Shown one piece after another: positions 32,575-46,312 of a stretch of DNA of 64,000 nucleotides. Origin of the DNA: Burkholderia diffusa (GTDB lineage: Bacteria; Pseudomonadota; Gammaproteobacteria; Burkholderiales; Burkholderiaceae); assembly GCF_902499115.1 (NCBI RefSeq), contig NZ_CABVPN010000014.1:137103-201102 (forward strand), written 5' to 3'. Numbering within the stretch: position 1 is the stretch's first letter; every line of letters begins with the position of its first letter. A program made the translations under genes and the position numbers. A model generated the notes under the pieces. It ran no database searches. It was not told the origin of the DNA and worked only from the letters and a program-made list of their open reading frames with translations.

Positions 32575-33816
32575 TCAGGAGCGATAATCCGCGTTGATGC
32601 TCACGTAATCGTGCGAAAGATCGCACGTCCAGATCGTTGCCTGCGCGTCACCGCGGCCGAGCAGCACGCGGATCGTGATTTCGCTCTGCTTCATCACGCG
32701 CTGGCCGTCCTCCTCCTGGTAAGCCGGGTTGCGGCCACCGGCCTTCGCGACGAGCACGTCGTCGAGATAGAGATCGATCTTGCCGACGTCGAGATCCGTG
32801 ACGCCCGCGTAGCCGATCGCCGCGAGGATCCGGCCCAGGTTGGGGTCGGATGCGTAGAAGGCCGTCTTCACAAGCGGCGAGTGCCCGATCGCATAGGCGA
32901 TCTGGCGGCACTCGGCGACGCTCTTGCCGCCTTCGACCTGCACCGTCATGAATTTCGTCGCGCCTTCGCCATCGCGCACGATCAGCTGCGACAGCACCTG
33001 AGCGACCTGCGTGACCGCATCGCGCAGCGCTGCATAGGCCGGTGAATCGGTCGACGTGATCGCGGGCAGCGTGCTCTTGCCGGACGCGATCAGGATGAAC
33101 GAGTCGTTCGTCGACGTGTCGCCGTCGATCGTGATGCAGTTGAACGAGCGGTCGGCCACTTCCTTCACGAGCGTGTCGAGGACCGGCTGCGCCACGGTCG
33201 CATCGAACGCGAGGAAGCCGAGCATCGTCGCCATGTTCGGCTTGATCATGCCCGCACCCTTGCTGATGCCTGTCAGCGTGACCGTGTGGCCGTCGATCGT
33301 CACCTGGCGAGACGTGGCCTTCGGCAGCGTGTCGGTCGTCATGATCGCCTGCGCGGCGTCATACCAGTTCGCGGCCTTGCGGTTTGCGAGCGCGGCCGGC
33401 AGCCCGGCCTTCAGGCGGTCGATCGGCAGCGGCTCGAGGATCACGCCGGTCGAGAACGGCAACACCTGCGCGGCGTCGATGCCCGCGAGGCGCGCGAGTT
33501 CCGAGCAGGTTTCGCGCGTGTTCACGAGGCCCGGCTCGCCGGTGCCCGCATTCGCATTGCCCGTGTTCACGACGAGCGCGCGGATGCCCGCGCCGCCGGC
33601 ACGCACCGCTGCCAGGTGCTCGCGACACACCGTCACCGGCGCGGCGCAGAAGCGGTTCTCGGTGAATACGCCGGCGACCGTCGCCCCTTCGTCGACGGAA
33701 ATGACCAGCACGTCCTTGCGATTCGGCTTGCGGATGTTCGCTTCCGCCCAGCCGAGCGTGACGCCGGCGACGGGATGGAGTTGGGCGGGATCGATCGACG
33801 GAAAATTGACAGCCAT
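32575..33816 (-). CDS. argJ: Bifunctional ornithine acetyltransferase / N-acetylglutamate synthase
   Basis: ArgJ moves the acetyl group from N-acetylornithine to glutamate and can also make N-acetylglutamate from acetyl-CoA, so arginine synthesis can run as a cycle. The 413-residue precursor cleaves itself before the Thr in KGAGMIKPNMATML, which becomes the nucleophile of the beta chain. I begin at ATG 33816 (MAVNFPSIDPAQLHPV), which fits relatives; the upstream 23 codons have no support. It lies between secA and the DUF815 gene on the same strand. Confidence 0.95.
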   Translation of the reverse strand: MAVNFPSIDPAQLHPVAGVTLGWAEANIRKPNRKDVLVISVDEGATVAGVFTENRFCAAPVTVCREHLAAVRAGGAGIRALVVNTGNANAGTGEPGLVNTRETCSELARLAGIDAAQVLPFSTGVILEPLPIDRLKAGLPAALANRKAANWYDAAQAIMTTDTLPKATSRQVTIDGHTVTLTGISKGAGMIKPNMATMLGFLAFDATVAQPVLDTLVKEVADRSFNCITIDGDTSTNDSFILIASGKSTLPAITSTDSPAYAALRDAVTQVAQVLSQLIVRDGEGATKFMTVQVEGGKSVAECRQIAYAIGHSPLVKTAFYASDPNLGRILAAIGYAGVTDLDVGKIDLYLDDVLVAKAGGRNPAYQEEDGQRVMKQSEITIRVLLGRGDAQATIWTCDLSHDYVSINADYRS

Positions 33817-33958
33817 GGGGCACACCTGCCGGATGGAAAATGCCGGCATCCGCCGGCATCGATTGGAAGAACCGGCGGGCCGCATGCGGGCCGCCGCAAC
33901 TCACATCACTGACTCGAAGCTGCAAACGAAGCGGCACGCGGATGCGCGCCGCCGTCGA

Positions 33959-36757
<2,799 letters not shown>

Positions 36758-37024
36758 CGGATCGGATCCTGCGTCGCAGCACCGGCGCCCGGCGCGCGTT
36801 GCGCGCCCCGACGCCCGAGCCTCGGCGGCTTAGCGAATTAGTGGAATCAAACGAGGAATTTTAGCACGCGAGGAAGCATGCGCCGGTGTCCCGGCTGGAC
36901 TCACGCCGCACGCCAAACCCGCGCGGGCCACCGGCCGCGTGGCCCGAAAGCCGCCCGTGCGCGAGCCGGCGCGGGTACAATCGGCGTCAACGTCCGCGCC
37001 CGTGCGCGCCCGAAGAATGCCTCG

Positions 37025-37504
37025 ATGAACCGATTTTCCAAGCGTTTCGGCCCGCTCGCCGCGTATCGCCCGCAACCCGTGTCCGAAGTGCTCAACCGCA
37101 CCGACGCGTTCGCGGCGCTGCGCGCCGGCGTCGAACAAGTCGCGTCGCTGCAGCGCGACCTCGCCGCGCTCCTGCCCGACTATCTTGCGAATCACGTCGA
37201 ACCGGGCTCCATCAAGGACGGCACCCTGACCCTCTTTGCCGCGCACAATGCGCTCGCCGCCCGGCTGCGGCAGGTCGAGCCGCGCCTGCTCGCCGATCTC
37301 CAGAAGCGCGGCTGGCCGGTCTCGGCGCTGCGCGTGCGCGTGCGTCCGAAGGACGCGCCGGAACCACCGCACGTGAAGCAGGCGCGTATGACGACCGTCG
37401 GCGCCACCGCGTTGCGCGACCTCGCCGATCACCTCGAGCCGTCGCCGCTGCAGGCTGCACTCGCGCGGATGGCCGCGCGCCACGGTGCGAAGTCTTCGCG
37501 CTGA
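37025..37504 (+). CDS. DUF721-family protein (DciA-like)
   Basis: A 159-residue protein of the DUF721 family. Related DciA proteins help load the replicative helicase in bacteria lacking DnaC, but whether this one does so is not shown. It is basic, with the conserved LLPDYLANHVEPGSIKDGTL region and LRQVEPRLLADL helix typical of the family. I start at ATG 37025 (MNRFSKRFGPL); upstream codons are unlikely to be translated. It lies between secA and lpxC, a conserved location near the dcw cluster. A strong terminator follows. Confidence 0.8.
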   Translation: MNRFSKRFGPLAAYRPQPVSEVLNRTDAFAALRAGVEQVASLQRDLAALLPDYLANHVEPGSIKDGTLTLFAAHNALAARLRQVEPRLLADLQKRGWPVSALRVRVRPKDAPEPPHVKQARMTTVGATALRDLADHLEPSPLQAALARMAARHGAKSSR

Positions 37505-37537
37505 ACCCGCGCCGACCGCGCAGGCGGCCGCCCAACG

Positions 37538-37563
37538 AAAAAGCGACCCGAAGGTCGCTTTTT
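37538..37563. terminator. Bidirectional terminator between the DUF721 gene and lpxC
   Basis: AAAAAGCGACC pairs perfectly with GGTCGCTTTTT around CGAA. It serves both converging transcripts. Confidence 0.95.
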
Positions 37564-37586
37564 CTATCGCGGGTGCCGAACGCCGA

Positions 37587-38504
37587 TCAGGCGAAGGCCG
37601 TCTGCGTGTCGAACGCGAAGCCGCTCGGCGCGGCTTGCGGATCGTCGAACGTGACGATCTCGTATGCGTCCTCGTGCGCGAGCAGTTCGCGCAGCAGCGC
37701 GTTGTTCAGCCCGTGACCCGACTTGTATGCGGTGTACGACGCCAGCAGCGGATGGCCGACCACGTACAGGTCGCCGATCGCGTCGAGCATCTTGTGCTTC
37801 ACGAACTCGTCGTCGTAGCGCAGCCCGTCGTTGTTCAGGATCCGGTATTCGTCGAGCACGATCGCGTTGTCCATGCTGCCGCCGCGTGCGAGACCCAGCT
37901 CGCGCATCATTTCGACTTCATGGGCAAAACCGAACGTGCGCGCACGCGCGATCTCGCGTACGTACGACGTGTTCGCGAAGTCGACCTCGAGTTCCTGGCC
38001 GGTCTTGTCGACGGCCGGGTGACGGAAGTCGATCGTGAACTTCAGCTTGAAGCCGAAATACGGATCGAGACGCGCGAACTTGTCGCCGTCACGGATTTCG
38101 ACCGGCTTCTTCACCTTGATGAAGCGCTTCGGCGCGTTCTGCTCCTCGATGCCCGCGGACTGGATCAGGAACACGAAGGACGCGGCGCTGCCGTCCATGA
38201 TCGGGATTTCCTCTGCCGTCACGTCGACATAGAGGTTGTCGATGCCGAGGCCGGCACACGCCGACATCAGGTGCTCGACGGTCGACACGCGCGCACCATC
38301 CTTCTGCAGCACCGACGCGAGCCGCGTGTCGCCGATCGACATCGCGGATGCCGGGATGTCGACAGGCGTGGGCAGGTCGACGCGCGAGAAAACGATCCCC
38401 GTGCCCGGCGCGGCCGGGCGAAGCGTCAGTTCGACCTTGCGGCCCGAGTGGAGACCGATGCCCACGGTCTTCACGATCGATTTGATGGTGCGCTGCTTCA
38501 GCAT
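37587..38504 (-). CDS. lpxC: UDP-3-O-acyl-N-acetylglucosamine deacetylase
   Basis: LpxC is the zinc deacetylase that commits UDP-acyl-GlcNAc to lipid A synthesis. The 305-residue protein has the zinc His in EHLMSACAGLG and the HKMLDAIGD motif with the other zinc ligands, and the GHGLNN loop. I start at MLKQRTIKSIVKTVGIGLHS, matching relatives; 10 more codons upstream are open. In many proteobacteria lpxC follows ftsZ, here with one peroxiredoxin gene between. Confidence 0.96.
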   Translation of the reverse strand: MLKQRTIKSIVKTVGIGLHSGRKVELTLRPAAPGTGIVFSRVDLPTPVDIPASAMSIGDTRLASVLQKDGARVSTVEHLMSACAGLGIDNLYVDVTAEEIPIMDGSAASFVFLIQSAGIEEQNAPKRFIKVKKPVEIRDGDKFARLDPYFGFKLKFTIDFRHPAVDKTGQELEVDFANTSYVREIARARTFGFAHEVEMMRELGLARGGSMDNAIVLDEYRILNNDGLRYDDEFVKHKMLDAIGDLYVVGHPLLASYTAYKSGHGLNNALLRELLAHEDAYEIVTFDDPQAAPSGFAFDTQTAFA

Positions 38505-38518
38505 GATGTTCTTCATCT

Positions 38519-38537
38519 TGATTGAGATTATCAATCA
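38519..38537. repeat. Inverted repeat in the lpxC leader
   Basis: TGATTG (38519-38524) and CAATCA (38532-38537) with a 7-base AT-rich loop, just before the lpxC start. Confidence 0.45.
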
Positions 38538-38559
38538 GGAGTTATATTCGATAGGTGGG

Positions 38560-38565
38560 ATTATA
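38560..38565 (-). promoter_or_regulatory. Candidate -10 element of an lpxC promoter
   Basis: A perfect TATAAT on the minus strand, 55 bases before the lpxC start. No convincing -35 is seen at 16-18 bases. Confidence 0.5.
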
Positions 38566-38744
38566 GCGTAATTCCCTATTCAACGCTGTTTGAAACTGCG
38601 TATCAATCTGTTTCGACTGTTTACCCGCGCCGATACGGGACGGGCCGATGCCCGGAACGGAGGCGTTTCCGGTCATCGGCCCGTGTTACAACTGCCCTGA
38701 GGCCGGTGCGCAGCGTTGCCCGCAGGCAACGGCGCACCGCACGA

Positions 38745-39251
38745 TCAGGACATCAACGTCGCGAGCACGCTCGCCGCATCGCTCACTTCGAACTTGCCCG
38801 GCGCTTCGACGGCCAGCGTCTTGACCACACCGTCGTCGACCACCATCGCATAGCGCAGGGAACGGATTCCCATGCCACGCGCGGACAAATCCTGCGTCAG
38901 CCCCAGCGCATGAGTGAAAGCAGCGCTGCCGTCCGCCATCATGCGCACCTTGCCCGCGGTGTGCAGATCACGTCCCCATGCGCCCATCACGAATGCGTCG
39001 TTGACGGACACGCACCAGAGCTCGTCGATGCCCGCCGAGCGCAGTTGCTCGGCGAGCTCGACATAGCCCGGCACATGCTGCGCCGAACAGGTCGGCGTGA
39101 ACGCGCCCGGCAATCCGAAGATCACCACCCGCTTTCCCGCAACCTGATCGCGCACGCTGAAGGCATTCGGCCCCAGCGTGCAGCCTTCGCGCGCGTCGTC
39201 GATGAATTCGAACAGTTGCGCGTCGGGCAGCGCGTCGCCCACTTGAATCAT
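38745..39251 (-). CDS. Peroxiredoxin (Prx5-like, AhpC/TSA superfamily)
   Basis: A 168-residue thiol peroxidase. The peroxidatic Cys is in LPGAFTPTCSAQHVPGY, the PxxxT/SxxC pattern of the Prx5 subgroup, which can use glutathione/glutaredoxin or thioredoxin. No signal peptide is present. It lies between ftsZ and lpxC in the same direction. The position is characteristic of Burkholderia and relatives, but there is no sign of a division role. Confidence 0.92.
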   Translation of the reverse strand: MIQVGDALPDAQLFEFIDDAREGCTLGPNAFSVRDQVAGKRVVIFGLPGAFTPTCSAQHVPGYVELAEQLRSAGIDELWCVSVNDAFVMGAWGRDLHTAGKVRMMADGSAAFTHALGLTQDLSARGMGIRSLRYAMVVDDGVVKTLAVEAPGKFEVSDAASVLATLMS

Positions 39252-39451
39252 GGCTGGTCCCTCATAGCGATACGGTTTTTCGGCGTATTGCGGACAGCAC
39301 GTCCCATCCCGCTCCGCTCATGCGAAGAGGGCACGTTTCCCGGCCCGGCGTCGCATCCGACGCGGCCTGTCGTGGTCCGTGGCATCCGTCACGCCGGCGT
39401 TACCGCGGCAATCTCATCGATTGCGCCGCGGCTTCGCCTGTGTGTGCGTCG

Positions 39452-40648
39452 TCAGTCAGCCTGCTTGCGCAGGAAAGCCGGGATGTCGTACGTGTCGACA
39501 CCCTTCTCCTGCAGCGCCTGCACGTGCGATGCCGCGGTTTCGCGCGAGTTGCGCCACACCGCCGGCGTATCGAGCGCGCCGTAGTCGGCCGTGCTGACGT
39601 GTTGCGGCTGCGCATAGCCGTGCGAGATCGCGCTGACCGGCTGGTTGTCGGTACCCGTGCGCAGCAGCGTCATCGGAGCCGATTGCTGCTTCTTCGCCGC
39701 ACGGCCCAGACCCGTCGCCACGACCGTCACGCGCAGTGCATCGCCCATTGCGTCGTCGTACACCGCACCGAAGATCACCGTGGCGTCTTCCGCCGCGTAG
39801 CTCTTGATCGTGTTCATCACTTCGCGCGTTTCCGACAGGCGCAGCGAACGGCTCGACGTGATGTTGACCAGCACGCCGCGCGCGCCCGACAGATCGACGC
39901 CTTCGAGCAGCGGGCTCGCCACGGCCTGTTCCGCCGCGAGGCGTGCGCGATCGACGCCGGCGACCGTCGCCGTGCCCATCATCGCCTTGCCCTGCTCGCC
40001 CATCACCGTCTTCACGTCTTCGAAGTCGACGTTCACGAGGCCATCGACATTGATGATTTCAGCGATGCCTGCGACCGCGTTGTTCAACACGTCGTCCGCG
40101 CACTGGAAGCACTTGTCCATCTCGGCGTCATCGCCCATCACGTCGAACAGCTTGTCGTTCAGGACGACGATCAGCGAGTCGACGTGATCCTCCAGTTGCT
40201 GCGAGCCTGCTTCGGCGACGCGCATGCGCTTGCCGCCTTCGAATTCGAACGGCTTGCTGACGACACCCACCGTCAGGATGCCCATCTCCTTCGCGATCTG
40301 CGCGACCACCGGCGCCGCGCCCGTGCCCGTACCGCCACCCATGCCGGCCGTGATGAACACCATGTGCGCGCCACGCAGCGCGTCGGCGATGCGCTCACGC
40401 GCCTCTTCCGCCGCCGCCTTGCCCATTTCCGGCTTCGCGCCGGCGCCGAGGCCGGTGTTGCCGAGCTGGATCACGGACGGTGCGCGCGCGCGCGACAGCG
40501 CCTGTGCGTCGGTGTTCATCACGATGAAGTCGACGCCCTGCACGCCACGGTTGATCATGTGCTGAACGGCATTGCCGCCAGCGCCGCCAACGCCGACCAC
40601 CTTGATGATGGTGCCGTTGGTTTCGGTTTCCAGCATTTCGAATTCCAT
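39452..40648 (-). CDS. ftsZ: Cell division protein FtsZ
   Basis: FtsZ is the tubulin-like GTPase that forms the division ring. The 398-residue protein has the tubulin signature GGGTGTGAAP, the N-terminal VVGVGGAGGNAV GTP loop, and the C-terminal peptide YDIPAFLRKQAD that binds FtsA and ZipA-type partners. A variable linker lies at about 320-385. I start at MEFEMLET (40648), 5 codons after the first open-frame start. A 192-bp gap with three hairpins separates it from ftsA, unlike the tight spacing in the rest of the cluster. Confidence 0.97.
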   Translation of the reverse strand: MEFEMLETETNGTIIKVVGVGGAGGNAVQHMINRGVQGVDFIVMNTDAQALSRARAPSVIQLGNTGLGAGAKPEMGKAAAEEARERIADALRGAHMVFITAGMGGGTGTGAAPVVAQIAKEMGILTVGVVSKPFEFEGGKRMRVAEAGSQQLEDHVDSLIVVLNDKLFDVMGDDAEMDKCFQCADDVLNNAVAGIAEIINVDGLVNVDFEDVKTVMGEQGKAMMGTATVAGVDRARLAAEQAVASPLLEGVDLSGARGVLVNITSSRSLRLSETREVMNTIKSYAAEDATVIFGAVYDDAMGDALRVTVVATGLGRAAKKQQSAPMTLLRTGTDNQPVSAISHGYAQPQHVSTADYGALDTPAVWRNSRETAASHVQALQEKGVDTYDIPAFLRKQAD

Positions 40649-40762
40649 TGTTGCCTCCGTCAAGAGAATAAAACTACTCGGCCGTTATTCGGCAGGAGAT
40701 CGGGCAACCCCCTGTCGCGCGCCAGCCGCCGGCACCGGCGCGAATTTCGATTCGGTTCGTCC

Positions 40763-40830
40763 CCAAGAAAACGCCGGGCCACCCCGGGTTTTCTTGGCCC
40801 CCTCGGGGGGCAGGCTCGGCATGCCGAGCC
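40763..40830. repeat. Three adjacent inverted repeats between ftsA and ftsZ
   Basis: First, CCAAGAAAAC (40763-40772) pairs with GTTTTCTTGG (40788-40797), with an inner CCGGG/CCCGG stem. Second, GCCCCC and GGGGGC (40797-40811) with a 3-base loop. Third, GGCTCGGCATGCCGAGCC (40813-40830), a perfect 18-bp palindrome. There is no long T-run. They lie in the ftsA-ftsZ spacer, 11 bases past the ftsA stop. Confidence 0.85.
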
Positions 40831-40840
40831 GTGGGGGTAC

Positions 40841-42073
40841 TCAAAAATTGCTCAGGAACCATTCCTTCATCCGCGAGAAGATCTGCCCCGCGTTGCCGGA
40901 CTGCACGGCGACCTTGCGACCGCGCATGCGCTGTGCGCTGCCTTCGACGAGCAGGCCCATCGCCGTCGAGTAGCGCGGATTGCGCACCACGTCGGCGAGG
41001 CCGCCTGCGTATTCCGGCGCGCCGATGCGCACCGGTTTCAGGAAAATGTCTTCGCCGAGCTCGACCATGCCCGGCATCATCGAAGCCCCGCCGGTAATGA
41101 CCACGCCGGAGCTCAGCAGTTCTTCATAACCCGACTCGCGCACGACCTGCTGCACGAGCGAGAACAGTTCCTCGACGCGCGGCTCGATCACGGCCGCGAG
41201 CGCCTGGCGCGACAGCGTGCGCGGGCCGCGTTCGCCGAGGCCGGGCACTTCGACCATCTCGTCCGGATCGGCGAGCGCCTGCTTCGCGATCCCGTAGCCG
41301 ACCTTGATGTCTTCCGCGTCCGGCGTCGGCGTGCGCAGCGCCATCGCGATGTCGCTCGTGATCTGGTCGCCGGCGATCGGAATCACCGCGGTATGGCGGA
41401 TCGCGCCTTCGGCGAAGATCGCGATGTCGGTCGTGCCGCCGCCGATGTCGACCAGCACCACGCCGAGATCCTTCTCGTCTTCCGTCAGCACGGCCAGCGA
41501 CGACGCGAGCGGCTGCAGGATCAGGTCGTTCACTTCCAGCCCGCAGCGGCGCACGCACTTGACGATGTTCTGCGCGGCACTGACCGCGCCCGTCACGATG
41601 TGCACCTTCACCTCGAGGCGGATGCCGCTCATCCCGATCGGCTCGCGCACGTCTTCCTGCCCGTCGATGATGAATTCCTGCGTGAGGATGTGCAGCACCT
41701 GCTGGTCGGTCGGGATGTTGATCGCCTTCGCGGTCTCGATCACGCGCGCGACGTCGGTCTGCGTGACTTCCTTGTCCTTGATCGCGACCATCCCGCTCGA
41801 GTTGAAGCTGCGGATGTGGCTGCCGGCAATCCCCGTGAACACGTTGGTGATCTTGCAATCGGCCATCAGCTCGGCTTCCTCGAGCGCGCGCTGGATCGAC
41901 TGCACGGTGGCCTCGATATTGACCACCACGCCCTTCTTCAGACCCTTCGATTCGCTCTGGCCGAGGCCGATCACCTCGTAATGGCCTTCGCCCTTCAGCT
42001 CGGCGACGATGGCCACCACCTTCGACGTGCCGATGTCGAGGGAAACCAGCAGATCCTTGTAGTCTTTGCTCAT
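40841..42073 (-). CDS. ftsA: Cell division protein FtsA
   Basis: FtsA is the actin-like protein that anchors FtsZ to the membrane. The 410-residue protein has the actin-fold ATP sites (LLVSLDIGTSKVVAIVAEL; VLVDIGGGTTDIAIF), the 1C domain (about 84-165), and a C-terminal amphipathic helix IFSRMKEWFLSNF that binds the membrane. I start at MSKDYKDLLVSLDIG. It lies 26 bases after ftsQ ends. Confidence 0.97.
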   Translation of the reverse strand: MSKDYKDLLVSLDIGTSKVVAIVAELKGEGHYEVIGLGQSESKGLKKGVVVNIEATVQSIQRALEEAELMADCKITNVFTGIAGSHIRSFNSSGMVAIKDKEVTQTDVARVIETAKAINIPTDQQVLHILTQEFIIDGQEDVREPIGMSGIRLEVKVHIVTGAVSAAQNIVKCVRRCGLEVNDLILQPLASSLAVLTEDEKDLGVVLVDIGGGTTDIAIFAEGAIRHTAVIPIAGDQITSDIAMALRTPTPDAEDIKVGYGIAKQALADPDEMVEVPGLGERGPRTLSRQALAAVIEPRVEELFSLVQQVVRESGYEELLSSGVVITGGASMMPGMVELGEDIFLKPVRIGAPEYAGGLADVVRNPRYSTAMGLLVEGSAQRMRGRKVAVQSGNAGQIFSRMKEWFLSNF

Positions 42074-42099
42074 AAAGTGCTCTTGCGTGTGATCTCTCG

Positions 42100-42852
42100 T
42101 TACTTCTTGCGCTTGTCGGTATCGGTCAGGAACCGCATGCCTGCCGCACGAATCGCGAATCCGTTCGGATAACGCAGGTCCGCATACTCGATGTCGTTGC
42201 CCCAACGCTCCGTGACGGCCGGCCACGCGGCGACGAGGCGCTGGCTCCGGTCATGCAGGGTCTCGCTGGTGCGCTCCTTGCCCAGTTCGACCTGCATGCC
42301 GTTCGACAGCTTCACCGTCCACGCGTAGCGCGCCGACAGCGTCACTTCTTCCGGCGCCGCCTTCAGCGGCGCAAACCAGTTCGTGAAGTCGCGATACCGC
42401 GTGACGACTTCCTTCGCACTACCCTCCGGGCCGTCGAACGCCGGCAGTTCCTGATCCAGTTCGCCCTGGTTCGCGGTGAACAGCTCGCCGTCGACGCTCA
42501 CGAGCTGCGCGCTGCCCCAGGTCCCGAGCGGTTTGTACTCCTCGAGCGTGACAGCCAGCGCATTCGGCCACACCCGGCGCACGCTCGCGTGGCGCACCCA
42601 CGGCATCTGCTCGAACGCGGCACGCGCCGTATCGAGATCGACCGTGAAGAAATTGCCCTTCAGCCGGCCGACCACGCCCGCACGCACCGTCGGCGTGTTG
42701 ATGTGCTCGGTGTCGCCGTCGATCCGGATTTCGCGCAGCGCGAACGTCGGACGCTGGATCAGCCAGTAGCAGCCGGCCGCCGCCAACACGAGCAGCAACA
42801 GCGCGTACAGCGCGCTGGCGGCAAGGTTGAGTTGGCGAACGTTGTTCCACAT
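42100..42852 (-). CDS. ftsQ: Cell division protein FtsQ
   Basis: FtsQ is a single-pass membrane protein that forms a complex with FtsB and FtsL. The 250-residue protein has one N-terminal helix (ASALYALLLLVLAAAGCYWL), a POTRA domain (about 43-115) and the beta domain with the RVWPNALAVTLEEYKPLG segment. It lies 19 bases after ddl. Confidence 0.95.
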   Translation of the reverse strand: MWNNVRQLNLAASALYALLLLVLAAAGCYWLIQRPTFALREIRIDGDTEHINTPTVRAGVVGRLKGNFFTVDLDTARAAFEQMPWVRHASVRRVWPNALAVTLEEYKPLGTWGSAQLVSVDGELFTANQGELDQELPAFDGPEGSAKEVVTRYRDFTNWFAPLKAAPEEVTLSARYAWTVKLSNGMQVELGKERTSETLHDRSQRLVAAWPAVTERWGNDIEYADLRYPNGFAIRAAGMRFLTDTDKRKK

Positions 42853-42871
42853 ACGTCGTTCCGTTCCTGCG

Positions 42872-43813
42872 TCAGTCGTTGAGCGTAAGCGACAGCACCT
42901 TCACGACCAGCTCCGAATAGCTGATGCCGATCGACCGCGCGGCCTTCGGCGGCAGCGAGTGGTCGGTCATCCCGGGGGCCGTGTTCACTTCCAGGAAATA
43001 CGCGTTGCCGGCGGCATCGAGCATGAAGTCCGCGCGCCCCCAGTCGGTGCAGCCGAGCACGTCGAACGCGCGACGCGCGATGCGCTTCAGTTCCGCTTCC
43101 CGCTCCGTCGGCAGCCCGCACGGAATCAGGTACTGCGTATCGTCGGCGACATACTTCGCGTGGTAGTCGTAGAACTCGCCGGCCGGCACGATCTTGATCA
43201 GCGGCAAGTCGAGATCGCCGGCGATGCACGCGGTGTACTCGCCGCCGCCTTCGATGCTCTTCTCGACGATCACGATCTTGTCGTGCGCCGCGGCTTCCGA
43301 CAGTGCGGCGGGCAACGCGTCGGCCGTCTTCACCTTCAGCACCGCGACGCTCGAGCCTTCGCTCGCCGGCTTCACGAACAGCGGCAGGCCGAGCTTCGCG
43401 ACGATGTCCGCCGCACGGGCCGCGTAGTCGTCGCCGCGCATCACCGTCTCGAACGGCGGCGTCGGCACGCCCGTCTGTTGCCACACGAGCTTCGTGCGGA
43501 ACTTGTCGAGGCCGAGCGCCGAGCCGAGCACGCCGCTGCCCGTGTAGCGGATACCGTAGAAATCGAGCGCGCCCTGGATCTGGCCGTTCTCGCCGTAGCC
43601 ACCATGCAGCGCGTTGAACGCGCGCACGAAGCCTTCATCCTTCAGCGCCGACAGCGGCCGCTCGGCCGGGTCGAACGGATGCGCGTCGACGCCCGCGTCA
43701 CGCAGGCCCTGCAGCACGAGACGGCCCGAGGTGAGCGACACCTCGCGCTCGGCGGATTCGCCACCGAACAACACCGCCACCTTGCCGAAACGTTTCGGAT
43801 CGATCCCGCTCAT
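42872..43813 (-). CDS. ddl: D-alanine--D-alanine ligase
   Basis: Ddl joins two D-alanines for the peptidoglycan stem peptide. The 313-residue ATP-grasp protein starts with the VAVLFGGESAEREVSL substrate motif and has the ATP-binding VKPASEGSSVAV segment and the metal site EVNTAPGMTDHSL near the end. It lies one base after murC. Confidence 0.96.
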   Translation of the reverse strand: MSGIDPKRFGKVAVLFGGESAEREVSLTSGRLVLQGLRDAGVDAHPFDPAERPLSALKDEGFVRAFNALHGGYGENGQIQGALDFYGIRYTGSGVLGSALGLDKFRTKLVWQQTGVPTPPFETVMRGDDYAARAADIVAKLGLPLFVKPASEGSSVAVLKVKTADALPAALSEAAAHDKIVIVEKSIEGGGEYTACIAGDLDLPLIKIVPAGEFYDYHAKYVADDTQYLIPCGLPTEREAELKRIARRAFDVLGCTDWGRADFMLDAAGNAYFLEVNTAPGMTDHSLPPKAARSIGISYSELVVKVLSLTLND

Positions 43814-43814
43814 G

Positions 43815-45208
<1,394 letters not shown>

Positions 45209-45212
<4 letters not shown>

Positions 45213-46312
45213 TGCAGTTGTTCCAGGTTCGCGCCGGCCACCTTCGCGCAGACGCGCGCGACTTCGTCGGTGGCCTCGGGCTTCGCCAGCGAGCGCGAAC
45301 GCTCCGCCATGTCCGCGAGCGACGCCCGCGACTGGCCGCGCAGCCAGTCGGCAAGCAGTTCCGCCGACAGGTCGCGTTGTTGCACCAGCACCGCCGCGCC
45401 CGCATCGGCGAGGAACGCGGCGTTGGTCGTCTGGTGGTCGTCGACCGCGTACGGGAACGGCACGAACAGCGCCGCCACGCCCACCGCCGCGATTTCCGAT
45501 ACCGTCATCGCGCCGGAGCGGCAGATCACGAGATCCGCCGCCGCGTACGCGGTCGCCATGTCGTCGATGAACGGCACGAGCCGCACGTCGTCGCCGCCGG
45601 CGAATCCGGCCGCTTCGTAATTCGCCTTCAGCGCCTCGATGTGCTTCGCGCCGGCCTGGTGCACGATGCGCGGGCGCTCGCCCGGCGCCAGCAGCGCCAG
45701 CGCGCGCGGCACGACTTCGTTCAGTGCGGCGGCGCCGAGACTGCCGCCGACGACCAGCACGTTCAGCGGACCGCTGCGCGATGCATAGCGTGCTTTGGGC
45801 GTTTCCGTGCGCGCAAGTTCCGCGCGAATCGGGTTGCCGGTCCATTCCGCGTGCGGCAGTGCGCCGGGGAACGCGACGAGCACGCGTTTCGCGAATTTCG
45901 CGAGCACCTTGTTCGCGAGACCGGCGATCGAATTCTGTTCGTGCAGCACGAGCGGGCGGCCCGACAGCGCGGTCATCACGCCCGCCGGGAACGTGATGTA
46001 GCCGCCCATCCCGAGCACGACGTCCGGCCGCACGCGGCGCAGCGCGCCGAGACTCTGCCAGCATGCGCGCAGCAGGTTGAACGGCAGCGTCAGCTTGGTC
46101 TTCAGGCCCTTGCCGCGCAGTCCGCCGAAGCGCACGTATTCCATCGGGATGCCGTGCTTCGGCACGAGCGTCGCTTCCATCCCGGCCGGATTGCCGAGCC
46201 ATACGACGCGCCAGCCCGCCGCTTCCATCCGGTGCGCGACGGCGAGCCCCGGGAACACGTGGCCCCCGGTGCCGCCTGCCATCACCATCAGCGTGCGTCG
46301 CGACGCGGTCAT
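45209..46312 (-). CDS. murG: UDP-N-acetylglucosamine transferase MurG
   Basis: MurG transfers GlcNAc to lipid I to form lipid II on the inner face of the membrane. The 367-residue protein has the N-terminal GGTGGHVFPGLAVA loop and the second G-loop VVGGSLGAAALNEVVP, with the VICRSGAMTVSEIAAVGVA segment that binds UDP-GlcNAc. It overlaps both neighbours by 4 bases. Confidence 0.97.
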
